64,000 nucleotides of DNA from Beta vulgaris subsp. vulgaris (GCF_026745355.1 NC_079206.1:21941399-22005398); one strand, 5' to 3'. Positions 1 through 9,999 are shown, numbered from the stretch's first letter. Program-made: numbers and translations. The notes: generated by a model not told the origin, from the letters alone.

Positions 1-2
1 CT

Positions 3-3000
3 GATCAAAATTGGTACATGGACACGGGAGCAACGTCTCACATGACATCGGGACAAGGTAACCTCTCTTCTTATTTTCAATTGCATAATACTCGTGGCAT
101 CTTAGTTGGTAATGGTCAGTCAATTCCGATTCTTGGTTATGGTCATACTACATTGTCCTCCCCTAACCCCCCATTATCCCTTAAAAATGTCCTTCATGCT
201 CCCAAATTAATTAAAAACTTAGTTTCTGTTCGCAAATTTACCACTGATAACTCTGTTTGTGTTGAATTTGATCCTTTTGGGTTTTCTGTGAAGGATTATC
301 AGACGGGAATGCGTCTAATGAGGTGTGACAGTCAGGGCGATCTTTATCCTCTTACCACCACTATCAATAATACATCACCCTCAACTTTTGCGGCCTTAGC
401 TCCTTCCTTATGGCATGAGCGTCTTGGTCACCCGGGACCATCTATTTTGTCATGTCTTCAGAAAAATAATATTATTTCTTGTAATTCTTCCAGTCGTTCT
501 CATATCTGTCCTTCTTGTCCTCTTGGCAAGCACATTAAATTACCATTTGTTGCCTCAAATTCTTGCACTATGTTACCATTTGATATTATTCATAGTGATT
601 TGTGGACTTCTCCTGTTGTTAGTAATATGGGTCATCGTTATTATTTGGTCTTATTGGATGATTTTACTAATTATTTATGGACTTTTCCCCTATCAAAAAA
701 ATCTGAGGTGTTTTCCACATTTCTCCATTTTCGAGCTTCTATTCATACTCAATTTGAACGGGAAATTAAAAATATTCAATGTGACAATGGCACAGAATTT
801 GATAATAGCCCTTTTCGTGACTTGTGCAACAAAAATGGTATTTCTTTTCGATTTTCTTGTCCTTATACGTCTTCTCAAAATGGCAAAGCAGAACGGAAAA
901 TCCGTACCATTAATAATATTATTCGCACTCTCATGCATCATGCTTCTCTACCACCATCTTTTTGGCATCATGCTTTAGCCATGGCTACTTATCTACTAAA
1001 CATTCTTCCGAGCAAATTATTAAACTACCAATCTCCACTCCAAATTCTTTATAATCGTGATCCTATATACTCTCATCTCCGGGTTTTTGGGTGTTTATGT
1101 TACCCTTTGATTCCATCCACCACAATAAATAAACTTCAACCAAGGTCCACTCCTTGTGTGTTCTTGGGCTATCCTTCAAATCATAGGGGCTATAAGTGTT
1201 ATGATCTTTCCTCACGAAAAATTATCATAAATCGACATGTTTTATTTGATGAAACACAATTCCCTTTTTCATCTCTTCACACACCAACTTCTTCTTCCTA
1301 TGATTTTTTGGATGGCAACTTACATCCCTATATCATCCATCACATGGCCCAACTCCCCTCTCCATCTCTCCATGCGGACCCTCCTTCCCCTCCTTCTGGT
1401 CTCGGCCCAGTTGTGTCCCCCACTACACATGGGCCGCGCCTCTCCCCTCCACTAAATCCAGCAGGCCCGTCTCCCTCCTCTTCACCTCACACAGCTACCG
1501 CGGGCCCAACTGCCCAGCCCGAGGCTCCCTCACCTCCCGTCACCGAGCATGCCTCCCCTACCTCACCCGTCCAGCCCACTGTCACACCTCCCCCTCCCCG
1601 AGGCCCAGTCACCCGTAGTCAAAGGGGCATCTTCAAGCCCAAACCCCTCTTTTCTCTTCATACCTCTACCACTCGTTCCCCCCTACCCCGTAACCCAGTG
1701 TCGGCTTTGCGTGACCCCAATTGGAAACTGGCTATGGATGCTGAGTATAATGCTCTTATTGAAAATAAGACTTGGGAGTTAGTGCCCCGTCCCCCAGGTG
1801 TTAATGTGATTCGTTCTATGTGGATTTTTGCTCATAAAGAAAATTCTGACGGTTCTTTTGAGAGGCATAAGGCCCGTCTTGTAGGTGATGGCAAAACTCA
1901 GCAGGTGGGCGTGGATTGTGGAGAGACTTTCAGTCCGGTTGTGAAACCGGCTACCATTCGTACTGTTCTTAGCTTAGCTTTGTCTAAGCAGTGGTCAATT
2001 AATCAGCTGGATGTTAAAAATGCCTTTCTTCATGGCGATCTGAAAGAAACTGTGTATATGTATCAGCCTTTGGGATATCGAGATGCCACTTATCCTGATC
2101 ATGTTTGTCTCTTAAAGAAGTCTCTCTATGGCCTCAAGCAGGCCCCCCGTGCTTGGTACCAGCGTTTTGCAGATTATTTGGCTACCATTGGTTTTTCTCA
2201 CAGTATGTCTGATCACTCTTTATTCATCTATCGTCAGGGCACATCTATGGCTTATTTACTGTTATATGTGGATGATATCATTTTGACTGCTTCATCTAAT
2301 GCCTTACGTCAGTCGATTATTTCTCAGCTTAGCTCTGAATTTGCTATGAAAGATTTGGGTGCTTTGCATTATTTTTTGGGCATTGCTGTCACTCGTCATG
2401 CAGGTGGCCTATTTCTCTCTCAGCGTAAGTATGCTACTGAGATCATTGACCGTGCTGGGATGTCTTCTTGCAAGCCTTCCTCCACTCCAGTCGATACTAA
2501 ACCTAAGCTGAGCTCCACCGCCACAGCTCCTTTTGCTGACCCATCCCTCTATCGGAGTCTTGCTGGGGCTCTCCAGTATCTTACATTCACCCGACCTGAT
2601 ATATCTTATGCGGTCCAGCAGATTTGCTTATATATGCATGATCCTCGTGAAGCTCATATGCAGGCTCTTAAGCGCATTGTGCGCTATCTGCAGGGTACGT
2701 TAGACCATGGTCTCTATTTATATCCTTCCCCCACCTCCAAGCTCATTGCATACACTGATGCTGATTGGGGTGGCTGTCCGGACACCCGTCGTTCTACTTC
2801 GGGGTATTGTGTTTTCTTGGGTGATAACTTACTCTCCTGGTCAGCTAAACGCCAGCCTACATTGTCTCGCTCTAGTGCAGAGGCCGAATATCGAGGGGTT
2901 GCTAATGTTGTTTCTGAGTCGTGCTGGTTACGAAATCTACTTCTGGAACTTCACTGTCCTCTTTCCACTGCTACCTTAGTTTATTGTGATAATGTGAGTG

Positions 3001-3233
3001 CGATTTATCTCACTGGGAAGCCTGTCCAGCATCAGCGCACAAAACACATTGAAATGGACATTCATTTTGTTCGCGAAAAGGTAGCCCGTGGGCAAGTTCG
3101 AGTCTTGCATGTCCCATCTCGCCATCAGATTGCTGATATCTTCACCAAGGGTCTTCCTTTGATTTTGTTTGAAGATTTTCGAGACAGTCTCAGTGTCCGT
3201 CCTCCTCCCGCTTCGACTGAGGGGGTGTGTTAG
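3..3233 (+). CDS. Ty1-copia pol polyprotein, 5' end outside the window
   Basis: The frame is open for about 1,076 codons from the window edge; the first ATG at 18 is internal, because in-frame codons continue upstream to base 3. Domains in order: aspartic protease (DTGA near residue 2), GAG-pre-integrase zinc finger (WHERLGH then CPSC, residues about 131-168), integrase with D, D and E (HSDLW about 193, QCDNGTEF about 254, GKAERK about 290), copia reverse transcriptase (LDVKNAFLHG, LLYVDDIIL) and RNase H (AYTDADWGG, SSAEAEYR, TKHIEMDIHF). The stop codon lies inside the 3' LTR. There is no internal stop or frameshift, unlike the other retroelements here, so this copy is probably young. The short LTR and domain style suggest the Ale/Retrofit group, which is inference. 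Gag lies beyond the edge. Confidence 0.95.
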   Translation, partial: DQNWYMDTGATSHMTSGQGNLSSYFQLHNTRGILVGNGQSIPILGYGHTTLSSPNPPLSLKNVLHAPKLIKNLVSVRKFTTDNSVCVEFDPFGFSVKDYQTGMRLMRCDSQGDLYPLTTTINNTSPSTFAALAPSLWHERLGHPGPSILSCLQKNNIISCNSSSRSHICPSCPLGKHIKLPFVASNSCTMLPFDIIHSDLWTSPVVSNMGHRYYLVLLDDFTNYLWTFPLSKKSEVFSTFLHFRASIHTQFEREIKNIQCDNGTEFDNSPFRDLCNKNGISFRFSCPYTSSQNGKAERKIRTINNIIRTLMHHASLPPSFWHHALAMATYLLNILPSKLLNYQSPLQILYNRDPIYSHLRVFGCLCYPLIPSTTINKLQPRSTPCVFLGYPSNHRGYKCYDLSSRKIIINRHVLFDETQFPFSSLHTPTSSSYDFLDGNLHPYIIHHMAQLPSPSLHADPPSPPSGLGPVVSPTTHGPRLSPPLNPAGPSPSSSPHTATAGPTAQPEAPSPPVTEHASPTSPVQPTVTPPPPRGPVTRSQRGIFKPKPLFSLHTSTTRSPLPRNPVSALRDPNWKLAMDAEYNALIENKTWELVPRPPGVNVIRSMWIFAHKENSDGSFERHKARLVGDGKTQQVGVDCGETFSPVVKPATIRTVLSLALSKQWSINQLDVKNAFLHGDLKETVYMYQPLGYRDATYPDHVCLLKKSLYGLKQAPRAWYQRFADYLATIGFSHSMSDHSLFIYRQGTSMAYLLLYVDDIILTASSNALRQSIISQLSSEFAMKDLGALHYFLGIAVTRHAGGLFLSQRKYATEIIDRAGMSSCKPSSTPVDTKPKLSSTATAPFADPSLYRSLAGALQYLTFTRPDISYAVQQICLYMHDPREAHMQALKRIVRYLQGTLDHGLYLYPSPTSKLIAYTDADWGGCPDTRRSTSGYCVFLGDNLLSWSAKRQPTLSRSSAEAEYRGVANVVSESCWLRNLLLELHCPLSTATLVYCDNVSAIYLTGKPVQHQRTKHIEMDIHFVREKVARGQVRVLHVPSRHQIADIFTKGLPLILFEDFRDSLSVRPPPASTEGVC

Positions 3234-3407
3234 AATAATAACTATGTAAATATTATTATTATTTTGTCAATATTCTAGGTCAATTGTAATCCTTGTATTT
3301 AGGTAACAATATGTTAGTTTCCTTATGTATAGCCTAGATTGACTCCTACTCTCTTGTATATAAACTAATTATGCTAATGATAATAATCAAGGGATTATAT
3401 TCTTTCA
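3228..3407 (+). repeat. 3' LTR of the copia element
   Basis: It follows a purine tract (CTGAGGGGG, 3217-3225) directly, begins TGTTAGAATAATAAC and probably ends TCTTTCA at 3407; the exact end is uncertain by a few bases (CA also occurs at 3412-3413). A TATA box (TATATAAA) lies at 3357-3364. About 180 bp is short but normal for small copia lineages. Confidence 0.75.
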
Positions 3408-3485
3408 CCCTCAAAAAAAAAAAAATCTTATCATATCAGTTTGCTATTAAATCATATCTGAGCTACATCTAATCATATCAGGTTA

Positions 3486-3697
3486 CTCCCTCCATTTCAA
3501 AATATAAGGCATTCATGGTCTACGAAGACTACATATATCTCCCACAATATGACAAATAAAAATTATAAAAATAATACCATTGGATTCGTCTTGAAAAATA
3601 CTATAATAACATTATTTTTTACATATGTTGAGAGCATTTAATGGTCAAAATTCAATCTCGAACATCGTGTGTGCCTTATATTTAGAAACGGAGGGAG
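3486..3697. mobile_element. Stowaway-type MITE
   Basis: Inverted ends CTCCCTCCATTTCAAAATA and TATTTAGAAACGGAGGGAG are flanked by TA on both sides (3484-3485 and 3698-3699). These are the usual termini and TA duplication of Stowaway (Tc1/mariner-derived) MITEs. Length 212 bp, no coding capacity. Confidence 0.9.
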
Positions 3698-3699
3698 TA

Positions 3700-4527
3700 A
3701 ATAGTATGGATGATATTGGCCCATATCGGATTTGGGAGTATACTTTCTCATGATATAGTGCTAACTTTTAACTTTTCACGGAAATTAATAAGAAAATAAA
3801 AGTAATAGGATTTCTAAAAAACAATATTTAGTAAAGTGTTTATATGGCAATTTTGCGTTGAAACTAGCTCTTTTTTTATTTTACCTTTTAAAAAAATCAA
3901 AAAGTAATGAACGTTTTTGGAATGATGTAAAATAATAAATAGGGGCACATATTTTAAAAGAAAAGTAGGGTATTTTGAAAAGTTTGTTTAGAAATTGAGG
4001 ATAATTTAGTGGAGGCAAATTAATAAAAAAGAAAACAAACACAACATTATGGGACACCCAAAAAGGAATGTGAACACTCTATTATAGGATTGAAGGAGTA
4101 AAAGGCTATATACTGTTTTTTTGTGATAAATTAATAAGGTTAAGAGAAGAGAATGAGAAAAAGCTTAATTATATTAATGAAATGGTATAACTATATATAG
4201 TGTTACAAAGATTGCTAATCTAATCTAATACAATTTTTATAATTCGCTAAAAGATATGCATCATAAATAGATAACCATGCCATTCTATTCTATCATTCAT
4301 GAAAAAGCGTGAAAGTTTGCTATTGATGAAATTTTAACACACACAAGAATCGGTTTATAAAACGCTTTTTTTTTTTTCTTTTTTTACAAATTATTTGCAT
4401 ATCACATCTTGTACATTACTCAAATCATCATAGTACTAGAAATTCTTGGAATAAGATTGTCAATATTACTTGTTGCCAGTTGACCATAAAATTAAAATAA
4501 AAACTCTTGTAAGAAGTGTTAACTCAC
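3700..4527. other. AT-rich sequence downstream of aquaporin exon 3
   Basis: I see no coding exon here on either strand; in particular the expected final aquaporin exon with the second NPA-type motif is absent. At about 4049-4100 there is what looks like one end of an old Stowaway-like MITE (GGGACACCC through GGAGTA). Confidence 0.5.
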
Positions 4528-6305
4528 CCAATGAGAAGTATATCAAGCAGGATAGTAGTTCCAATCGCGATACCTGCTAACTCACCCACCTAGATCGATC
4601 AAGAGAGCAAACTTGTATTGATTATATAAATTTAAGATTTAAAAGCAATGAAATGTCATATTTTGAATCAGTCAGTAAAAATATATACTTCATCCGTTCT
4701 GTTTTAAATGAAACGTTTGCTTCCAACGCGCTTATTTAATCATTAGTATCTTTAGTTGTGCACACGTACAAAATATAAAAAGGTTATAATTTGATAGTGT
4801 GAGATGAATCTAACAAGATCTCGCTCAACTATGGTTTTCTTTATATAATGGCGATAAAGTGTAGTCAAAATTAATCAATAAATAGTGTCATTTTACCTAA
4901 TGTTTCATTTAAAACAGAACTGATGAAATCCAAATCATAGTAAACTACTTACAGCACGAGTATCTGTGGCGACAGCAGTGATAACGAACATGAGGAAAAA
5001 AGTGGCAACAATCTCAAGCAAAAATGCCTGACCAAAGCTAGCTGTTGGAGACGGCACAGTACCCCCACCCGACATAAACGGGTGGTAAGCAAGCTTAAGC
5101 AAGAAGCCAGCTGATATTCCTCCACATACTTGGGCGAATATGTATACGGGTACTTGGATCCATGGAAAATGTTTAAAGGCTGCAAAAGCAAGAGTAACAG
5201 CTGGGTTTATATGGGCCCCTGATATGTGGCCCAATGATAAGATTGCTATTATTGCTGCAAGTCCAGAACATGCTGCGTTTCCTAATAGACTTTCTGCTCC
5301 GTCAAACTTTTGGTTCACTATGGGCCCACCTGCTGCTGAAAATACTAGTATGAATGTTCCTACAAATTCTGCTCCTGCCTGTACAATGTTTACCAATATG
5401 CATACTTCCATCAATTTACAACCAACATAATGTATTAATGTTTATGTATATTATGGAGCAATAATAAACTAACGTATAAGTCGAGACAAGTTTACTGCAC
5501 TTGATTGCATTATAAAATATAAATTAATCTACTAGGAACGTCCCTACGTTTAAAATCATAAAACAAAGTATTAGCTAACAAATACTCCCTCCGTTTCATA
5601 AAACATTACTAGTGATTCTCCCCCAAATATTTTCCAGCATAATAATCCCTTTATTTCTCGTTATTTGTCAATAGAGTTAACTATATGAAGTATTAGCTAT
5701 AGAAAGGTTATAACTACAACTTAGCCCAAAAAAAAAACCCTAGCCTCCCTCTTTCTTTTTTCTCTCTAAAACCCTAGCCTCCCCTACTTCTTCTTCATCA
5801 GTTAGGGGCTGCCATGGATGATTTCATCCATGGTAAGCCCCTTTTTCCTTTTATTTTCAGTTTTTAGTTTATTTTCTTGTTTTGTTGAATAAATCAGTAT
5901 CTCTTTATGAGATTTCTTCAAACCTGTTATGGGGTTTTTAGTCTTTGTTGTGGAGATCTCCTTCTCCTCTATGGGAGTTGTGAGTGTGGTTGTTTTGTTT
6001 TAGGTATGAGAAATTGTTCTTGTTGGTTGAAGTTCAAAACTCAACATGAAGGTATTGGAATCTCGGATGCGGTTAACATGACTCGATCAAGAAGACTCTT
6101 CCCAAACTATGTCAGAATGATAGACTTCCTCATCAATAGCTGTTTGATTCAGCAAATACAAGGGGGCTGCGCTGTATTGCTCGATCTGGTTCATTATAGT
6201 TTCTTCGAAGACGAATTTGATTTAACCTTGTTTAATTGTATCTTGTTTTTCTTTAATATCTATTGTAGATGCCGTTTGGCCTTCAATTAATGAAATTTCT
6301 CTTTC

Positions 6306-6337
<32 letters not shown>

Positions 6338-8616
6338 TAGAAAGGTTATTTTTCATAGAACACTTTATCACTGGTACTAATTACTGAATACATACAAATT
6401 GGTTTCTCTCTTCTAGAGAATAGCAGCTCTTTTATAATCGTACTAGCTTTTTATGAACGCTATGTATGTGGCGACATTTTAGAAATAACTATTACTCACT
6501 AGTAAAACAAACCAAAAAAACGAAAGTTCGTATCTAATTTCATCTCTATGTTGTGAGAAAGATTGAAATACTTACAGATAGTATTTAAAAACACATTAAT
6601 AAATAAGTATAAGTAATGAAATTGCATCTGTAACTAATTTTTTTTGTCAAAGCTCTAAACTACCATGAACCGTGACAAAAAGAGACAGAAATAATGCAAT
6701 CCCTTCTCTCTCTCTTCAATTCTTATCTACTCTCCCAATTCCCAAACCCATCTCTCAATTACACGCAATTCTTTTTTCCTCTTTGTTTAATTGAAACAAT
6801 GTAGTCGTCACTTTTTCTCTCCTTTATATCATCTTCCTCAATTTTCCCCAAATCAAACCACACATTAGATTCTCATTTTTAGCTAAACCTCTCAATCTCA
6901 ATCTCCGCTTTTGTGGACTTCAAAGAGAAGCACTGAGTTTCTCAGGGAGTTCTCGCCGAGTTCAACTCCTAGTAACCGAGTTCAATCTCCGGAGACCTTC
7001 GATTATGATTTCGCCATCATTGGAGCTGGTTTTGGCTGTCATGGCGATGCTCTTCATGTCGTCAATAATGTATTTTTGATTATCGAGTTGATGGGTTGAA
7101 ATTTTGTTATCGACACAAATCTTTGATTTTAATATATGGACGTTAAAGTATTTTTTCTCAAAGTCTTTTTAATATATGCGCACAAAGAAAATCTTGTTGA
7201 ACTATTTTGTCTCAACTTTTATAATATTTGGGCACAAATTTGAACATTTTTTTGACAAAATTTGATTTTTTTTCCTGACCATTTCTAATGTGATTTTAAT
7301 TCGAATTTCAACTATATTTAACTGAAATTTTAAATAAACAATAATTTGAATCCAATTTGTTTTTTAAAAAATCTAACACAACACATATTCGTAAGATTTA
7401 TCGTATTTTGATCTTAAATTTACTCGAACATAGTACATATTCTTAAGATCTACTAAACATAAGCATTACACACAAACTTTTATTTTCAATAACAAATTGT
7501 GTATCTAATTAACAGTAAAGTATCCGAAATTTGAGAATGTCGTATTTGAAAATCTGGTGAAGCTCCAATCTATGAAAATAACTGATTTTTTTTTTTTGGT
7601 TTTCAAGTTTGGGTTTGTAATTGAGTTTGTGTTATGGAAAATTTTATTTAGTATGAATTTAAGTTGTCTCTTTAATGAAAATGGCGTATTTTTTTTTTTG
7701 TTATTATATGTGGTATTAATGTGTGGTAAATTGTTGATTATGAATCTTTTGTTTTGGTTGAATCTCTTTTATGGACAAGTTCATATGATTAATCATTATA
7801 AGAGTTGATTGGATTTAATAGAGTTTTTTATTTTTTTTGGCAAGTTTATGCATGAAATTGGTATTGATCAACTGCTAGAGGTTGTATTTGGAAATTTGAA
7901 ATGTAATATTTATGTTGTGGAGAGGCAATCAAGTGAATTCTTAAGAGGACACCATTGCTCCCCCTTGGCTTATATAATAGAGATAGGTAAACATGTTATA
8001 TATTAGATTAGGTTTAGTGTAGTATACAAGTATTATTACGATATTACTTTTCATAGATTTTACTAATTGCATATATATAGTGAAGGTATTAAGGGTTAAA
8101 GTATTGTATTTTCATACGTTTAAACTGAAAATGTTGCAATCATAAATGAACAGATGAAGTATATATATGAAAAGGGTTGGTCGATATATCAAATAAACTA
8201 TTATGAGAGGCCGGCCTATTCATCAAGATATTAGGAAAATAATTATTCTCCGCTATTTCTAATTCCAATATTATTTGCTATAATTTAGCTTAGGTTAACA
8301 CTATGTATCTCAGCCTATTGCATATCAAAACAATCACCTTAGTACAAATAGGGTCTGAAACTGTGTATCCCTAAAATATGTATCATTCATGCTAAAAATT
8401 GTACAAGTAACATATTGCTTGTTTTTTAAGGATATTTTTACTTCAACAATAATTACAAATAGTGCAAAACTATAGAATGAAATTTGTTCGTGAATAATTA
8501 AGTACCTTTTGGAGCAGTGAAATCCTGGCCTCCTTCGAAGTGAATGGCTCAAGCAATGGTCGATTACTGACTGATGCTGGGGTTGCTGACGGCGATATAT
8601 TATCATTTACCGGCAT
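4528..8616 (-). CDS. NIP-type aquaporin (NIP5/NIP6-like), last exon missing from window
   Basis: Exons on the minus strand are 8616-8506 (37 codons from ATG), 5378-4953 (142 codons) and 4589-4528 (62 bp). All junctions are GT-AG and the reading frame joins exactly. The product is a six-helix membrane channel of the plant NIP family; family members move boric acid, silicic acid or other small neutral solutes across the plasma membrane. Visible signatures are AEFVGTFILVF in helix 1, SGAHINPAVT (first NPA loop), HPFMSGG, and ATDTRAVGELAGIAIG across the exon 2/3 junction, which is typical of NIP5;1/NIP6;1. The second NPA loop and helix 6 should be in a further exon that is not found down to 3410; it lies either beyond the copia element or is lost. 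Intron 1 is 3.1 kb and contains a retroposon and a foreign gene fragment. Substrate is not decided by the sequence seen. Confidence 0.88.
4688..4927 (-). mobile_element. Stowaway-type MITE, family A copy 1
   Basis: Begins CTTCATCCGTTCTG after TA. It is the reverse complement of the elements at 19245-19500 and 22937-23194, sharing for example the TTAGTTGTGCACACG block. The right end (AACTGATGAA) is diverged, so that end is set to within a few bases. It lies in aquaporin intron 2, only about 25 bp from the exon 2 splice donor. Confidence 0.8.
5585..5694. mobile_element. Stowaway-like MITE, left part only
   Basis: TA followed by CTCCCTCCGTTTCAT is a standard Stowaway terminus. No matching GGAGGGAG end follows before or after the retroposon inserted at 5712, so the element is truncated or too diverged to close. 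Confidence 0.45.
5712..6332 (+). mobile_element. Poly(A) retroposon with 17-bp target duplication
   Basis: The 17-base word AGCTATAGAAAGGTTAT occurs exactly at 5695-5711 and again at 6333-6349, immediately after a run of about 28 A. That is the signature of target-primed retroposition. The start carries an AAACCCTAGCC leader and the 3' end (TTAATGAAATTTCTCTTTC then poly(A)) resembles the tails of plant L1-type LINEs. It is far too short for a complete LINE. A 127-codon frame (5907-6290) matches nothing I know. It could be an internally deleted LINE or a retroposed host transcript. Confidence 0.85.
6350..6798. other. Intron sequence without recognised features
   Basis: This is AT-rich sequence inside aquaporin intron 1. 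The pyrimidine-rich stretch at 6700-6798 is probably the copied 5' leader of the pseudogene that follows. Confidence 0.4.
6799..7087 (+). pseudogene. First-exon fragment of plastid dihydrolipoamide dehydrogenase (E3)
   Basis: In one frame 6903-6940 reads LRFCGLQREAL, matching the transit-peptide region of plant plastid lipoamide dehydrogenase. In another frame 6991-7080 reads FDYDFAIIGAGFG then ALHVV, the FAD-binding beta-alpha-beta start of the mature enzyme (GxGxxG, with a C where the family has a G or similar). The ATG at 6799 is followed at once by TAG, more stops follow, and at least one frameshift separates the two matching pieces. Nothing of the rest of this roughly 570-residue enzyme is present. 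It is in plus orientation inside the minus-strand aquaporin intron. A copied and decayed fragment is the best reading; the working gene must be elsewhere. Confidence 0.8.
7090..8505. other. Intron 1 remainder, no supported gene
   Basis: This is AT-rich, with only short chance frames (the 83- and 65-codon frames at 7557-8006 are low-complexity F/L-rich). I see no exon, RNA gene or clear repeat. Confidence 0.5.
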
Positions 8617-8619
8617 TAT

Positions 8620-9172
8620 TAACTCTTTGAATTATTTTGCTAATTGATCACTTTAATGAAATATATGGAGAATAATAACTTTACGCTTCCTTCTTTCGAA
8701 TTTTGCACTCTTCTTTGCGCATCTTGGGATGTTGCATTGAAGCTCTCAATATATATACAAACGTAAAACTTTTATGGTGTCTTGCATTACTCCAATATGA
8801 GGAATGCATGATTCGTGCATTACATGAATTAGCTAAATTTTAAGGAATGTGTTTATTCTGTTGGTCCATTTTTTAAATTTTAAAGAATTCTTTCCCCTAG
8901 CTTCGTGGCTCATTAAAGTAACAAGCTAAGCAATGCAAGAATGGTGGAAGGATTGAAAATTCGACATCATATAACATATGTTTGATGTCATCAGGCTATA
9001 TATCGGATTTATCTTAGACACCATTTGTTCTCAAGGTTTCATGGTTTTTCATATGTAATTATTAGTTAATGAGATTAATTACAGAAAATCCTATCTCCTA
9101 TTATTGTTTACTATATTTTCAATTATTAATTAGTTTGTGCAAATAGTGAATCATATATACAGCTGATATCAA
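8620..9172. other. Aquaporin upstream region
   Basis: This is AT-rich noncoding sequence between the aquaporin ATG and the long-TIR element at 9182. Apart from the candidate TATA box I see no clear motif. Confidence 0.5.
8748..8757 (-). promoter_or_regulatory. Candidate TATA box of the aquaporin gene
   Basis: The minus strand reads TATATATATT about 130 bases upstream of the aquaporin ATG at 8616, a sensible TATA-to-ATG distance for a plant gene. AT-rich background makes chance matches common. Confidence 0.4.
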
Positions 9173-9181
9173 TTAATAAAA

Positions 9182-9547
9182 GGAAAATTGTCAAAAAAAA
9201 AAAAAAAAACTTTTAAATGTTTAATTTTGCAAGAAAAAATCTTTTAAAGCATTCTTTGCAAAAATAACCACAAACTTAATTTTTTTTCTTGCAAGATGAA
9301 ACTTATTCTCATTTTTCAGTATGGTTTTTGAGATGCATAGGGGTGGTGTTGCAGTTAATGGAAATAGGAGATTAAAGAAAGATAGAACGGTCATCGCCGA
9401 AATTGAGAAAAACCACACCGTAATGTGAGAATAGGTTTCTTCTTGCAATAAAATTTTAGTTTGTGGTTTCTTTTTGCCAAAAATGTTTTATAAGGTTTTT
9501 TTTTTTGCAAAATTAAACTGTTAAAAGGTTTTTTTGGCAAATTTTCC
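9182..9547. mobile_element. Long-TIR foldback element, Mutator type, 366 bp
   Basis: The element starts GGAAAATT and ends AATTTTCC; the two arms stay alignable as inverted repeats for well over 100 bp, meeting near the centre. TTAATAAAA (9 bp) is repeated exactly at 9173-9181 and 9548-9556. A 9-bp duplication with long inverted arms points to a non-autonomous Mutator-like element. No transposase is encoded. Confidence 0.9.
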
Positions 9548-9592
9548 TTAATAAAAATGAATGACATATGTAGGTTTTTTTAAGGTACATAT

Positions 9593-9839
9593 GGAGAACA
9601 TATTAAAAAGTGTTCCTAAAGAAAGAACAGTTCCATGTGTTAAGTGCTTTACAACATATATCCACATACAATAAATAAAAGATAAGAAAATGTCATGTAT
9701 AAGATTCAATATTGTGACTTCAAGTTTATACTATAATCATAACTCCTAAACCAAGTTATATTTGATTTTATCATTCAAAGTAAAATATTAATAAATGAAA
9801 ATTATAAATACCGGGGCGTAGCCCGAGCCTAAAAACTAG
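9593..9839 (+). mobile_element. Non-autonomous Helitron, 3' end clear
   Basis: Ends CTAG followed by T (9836-9840), about a dozen bases after the hairpin-forming CCGGGGCGTAGCCCGAG, the Helitron CTRRT terminus. Its interior matches the Helitron at 39195-39457 (block AAAATATTAATAAATGAAA). The start near ACATATTAAAAAGTG is diverged and only approximate. Confidence 0.65.
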
Positions 9840-9840
9840 T

Positions 9841-9998
9841 AAAGATGCAGGTTATAAGATTTGATACCATGACCTTAAACTTATATACTAAAGTCTTAAC
9901 CACTAAAACAAGTAATGTTTGGTATTATAATTTGAAAGTAAAATATTAATAAGTGAAAGTTATAATTAGCCGGACATAACTCGGGACTAAAAAACTAA
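9841..9998 (+). mobile_element. Second Helitron 3' part in tandem
   Basis: This is a diverged copy of the same family: ATACTAAAGTCTTAACCACT, then AAAATATTAATAAGTGAAA, then a hairpin region and CTAAT at 9995-9999. It follows the first copy directly with the same orientation and has no recognisable 5' terminus, so it is a 3' fragment or a nested remnant. Confidence 0.55.
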
Positions 9999-9999
9999 T

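Larger units (their letters stand above)
1..3407 (+). mobile_element. Ty1-copia retrotransposon, 3' portion
   Basis: This is the protease to RNase H part of a plus-strand copia element followed by its 3' LTR; the 5' LTR and gag lie left of the window. It sits just beyond the last visible aquaporin exon, so it may have landed in an aquaporin intron or in its 3' region. The target duplication cannot be checked because the left end is missing. Confidence 0.9.

Noticed and set aside
415..978. 187-codon Leu/Ile-rich frame
   Set aside because: It overlaps the copia pol frame in another phase; a shadow of the integrase region.
7557..8006. Two hydrophobic frames of 83 and 65 codons
   Set aside because: T-rich intron sequence gives Phe/Leu runs; no splice context or similarity.
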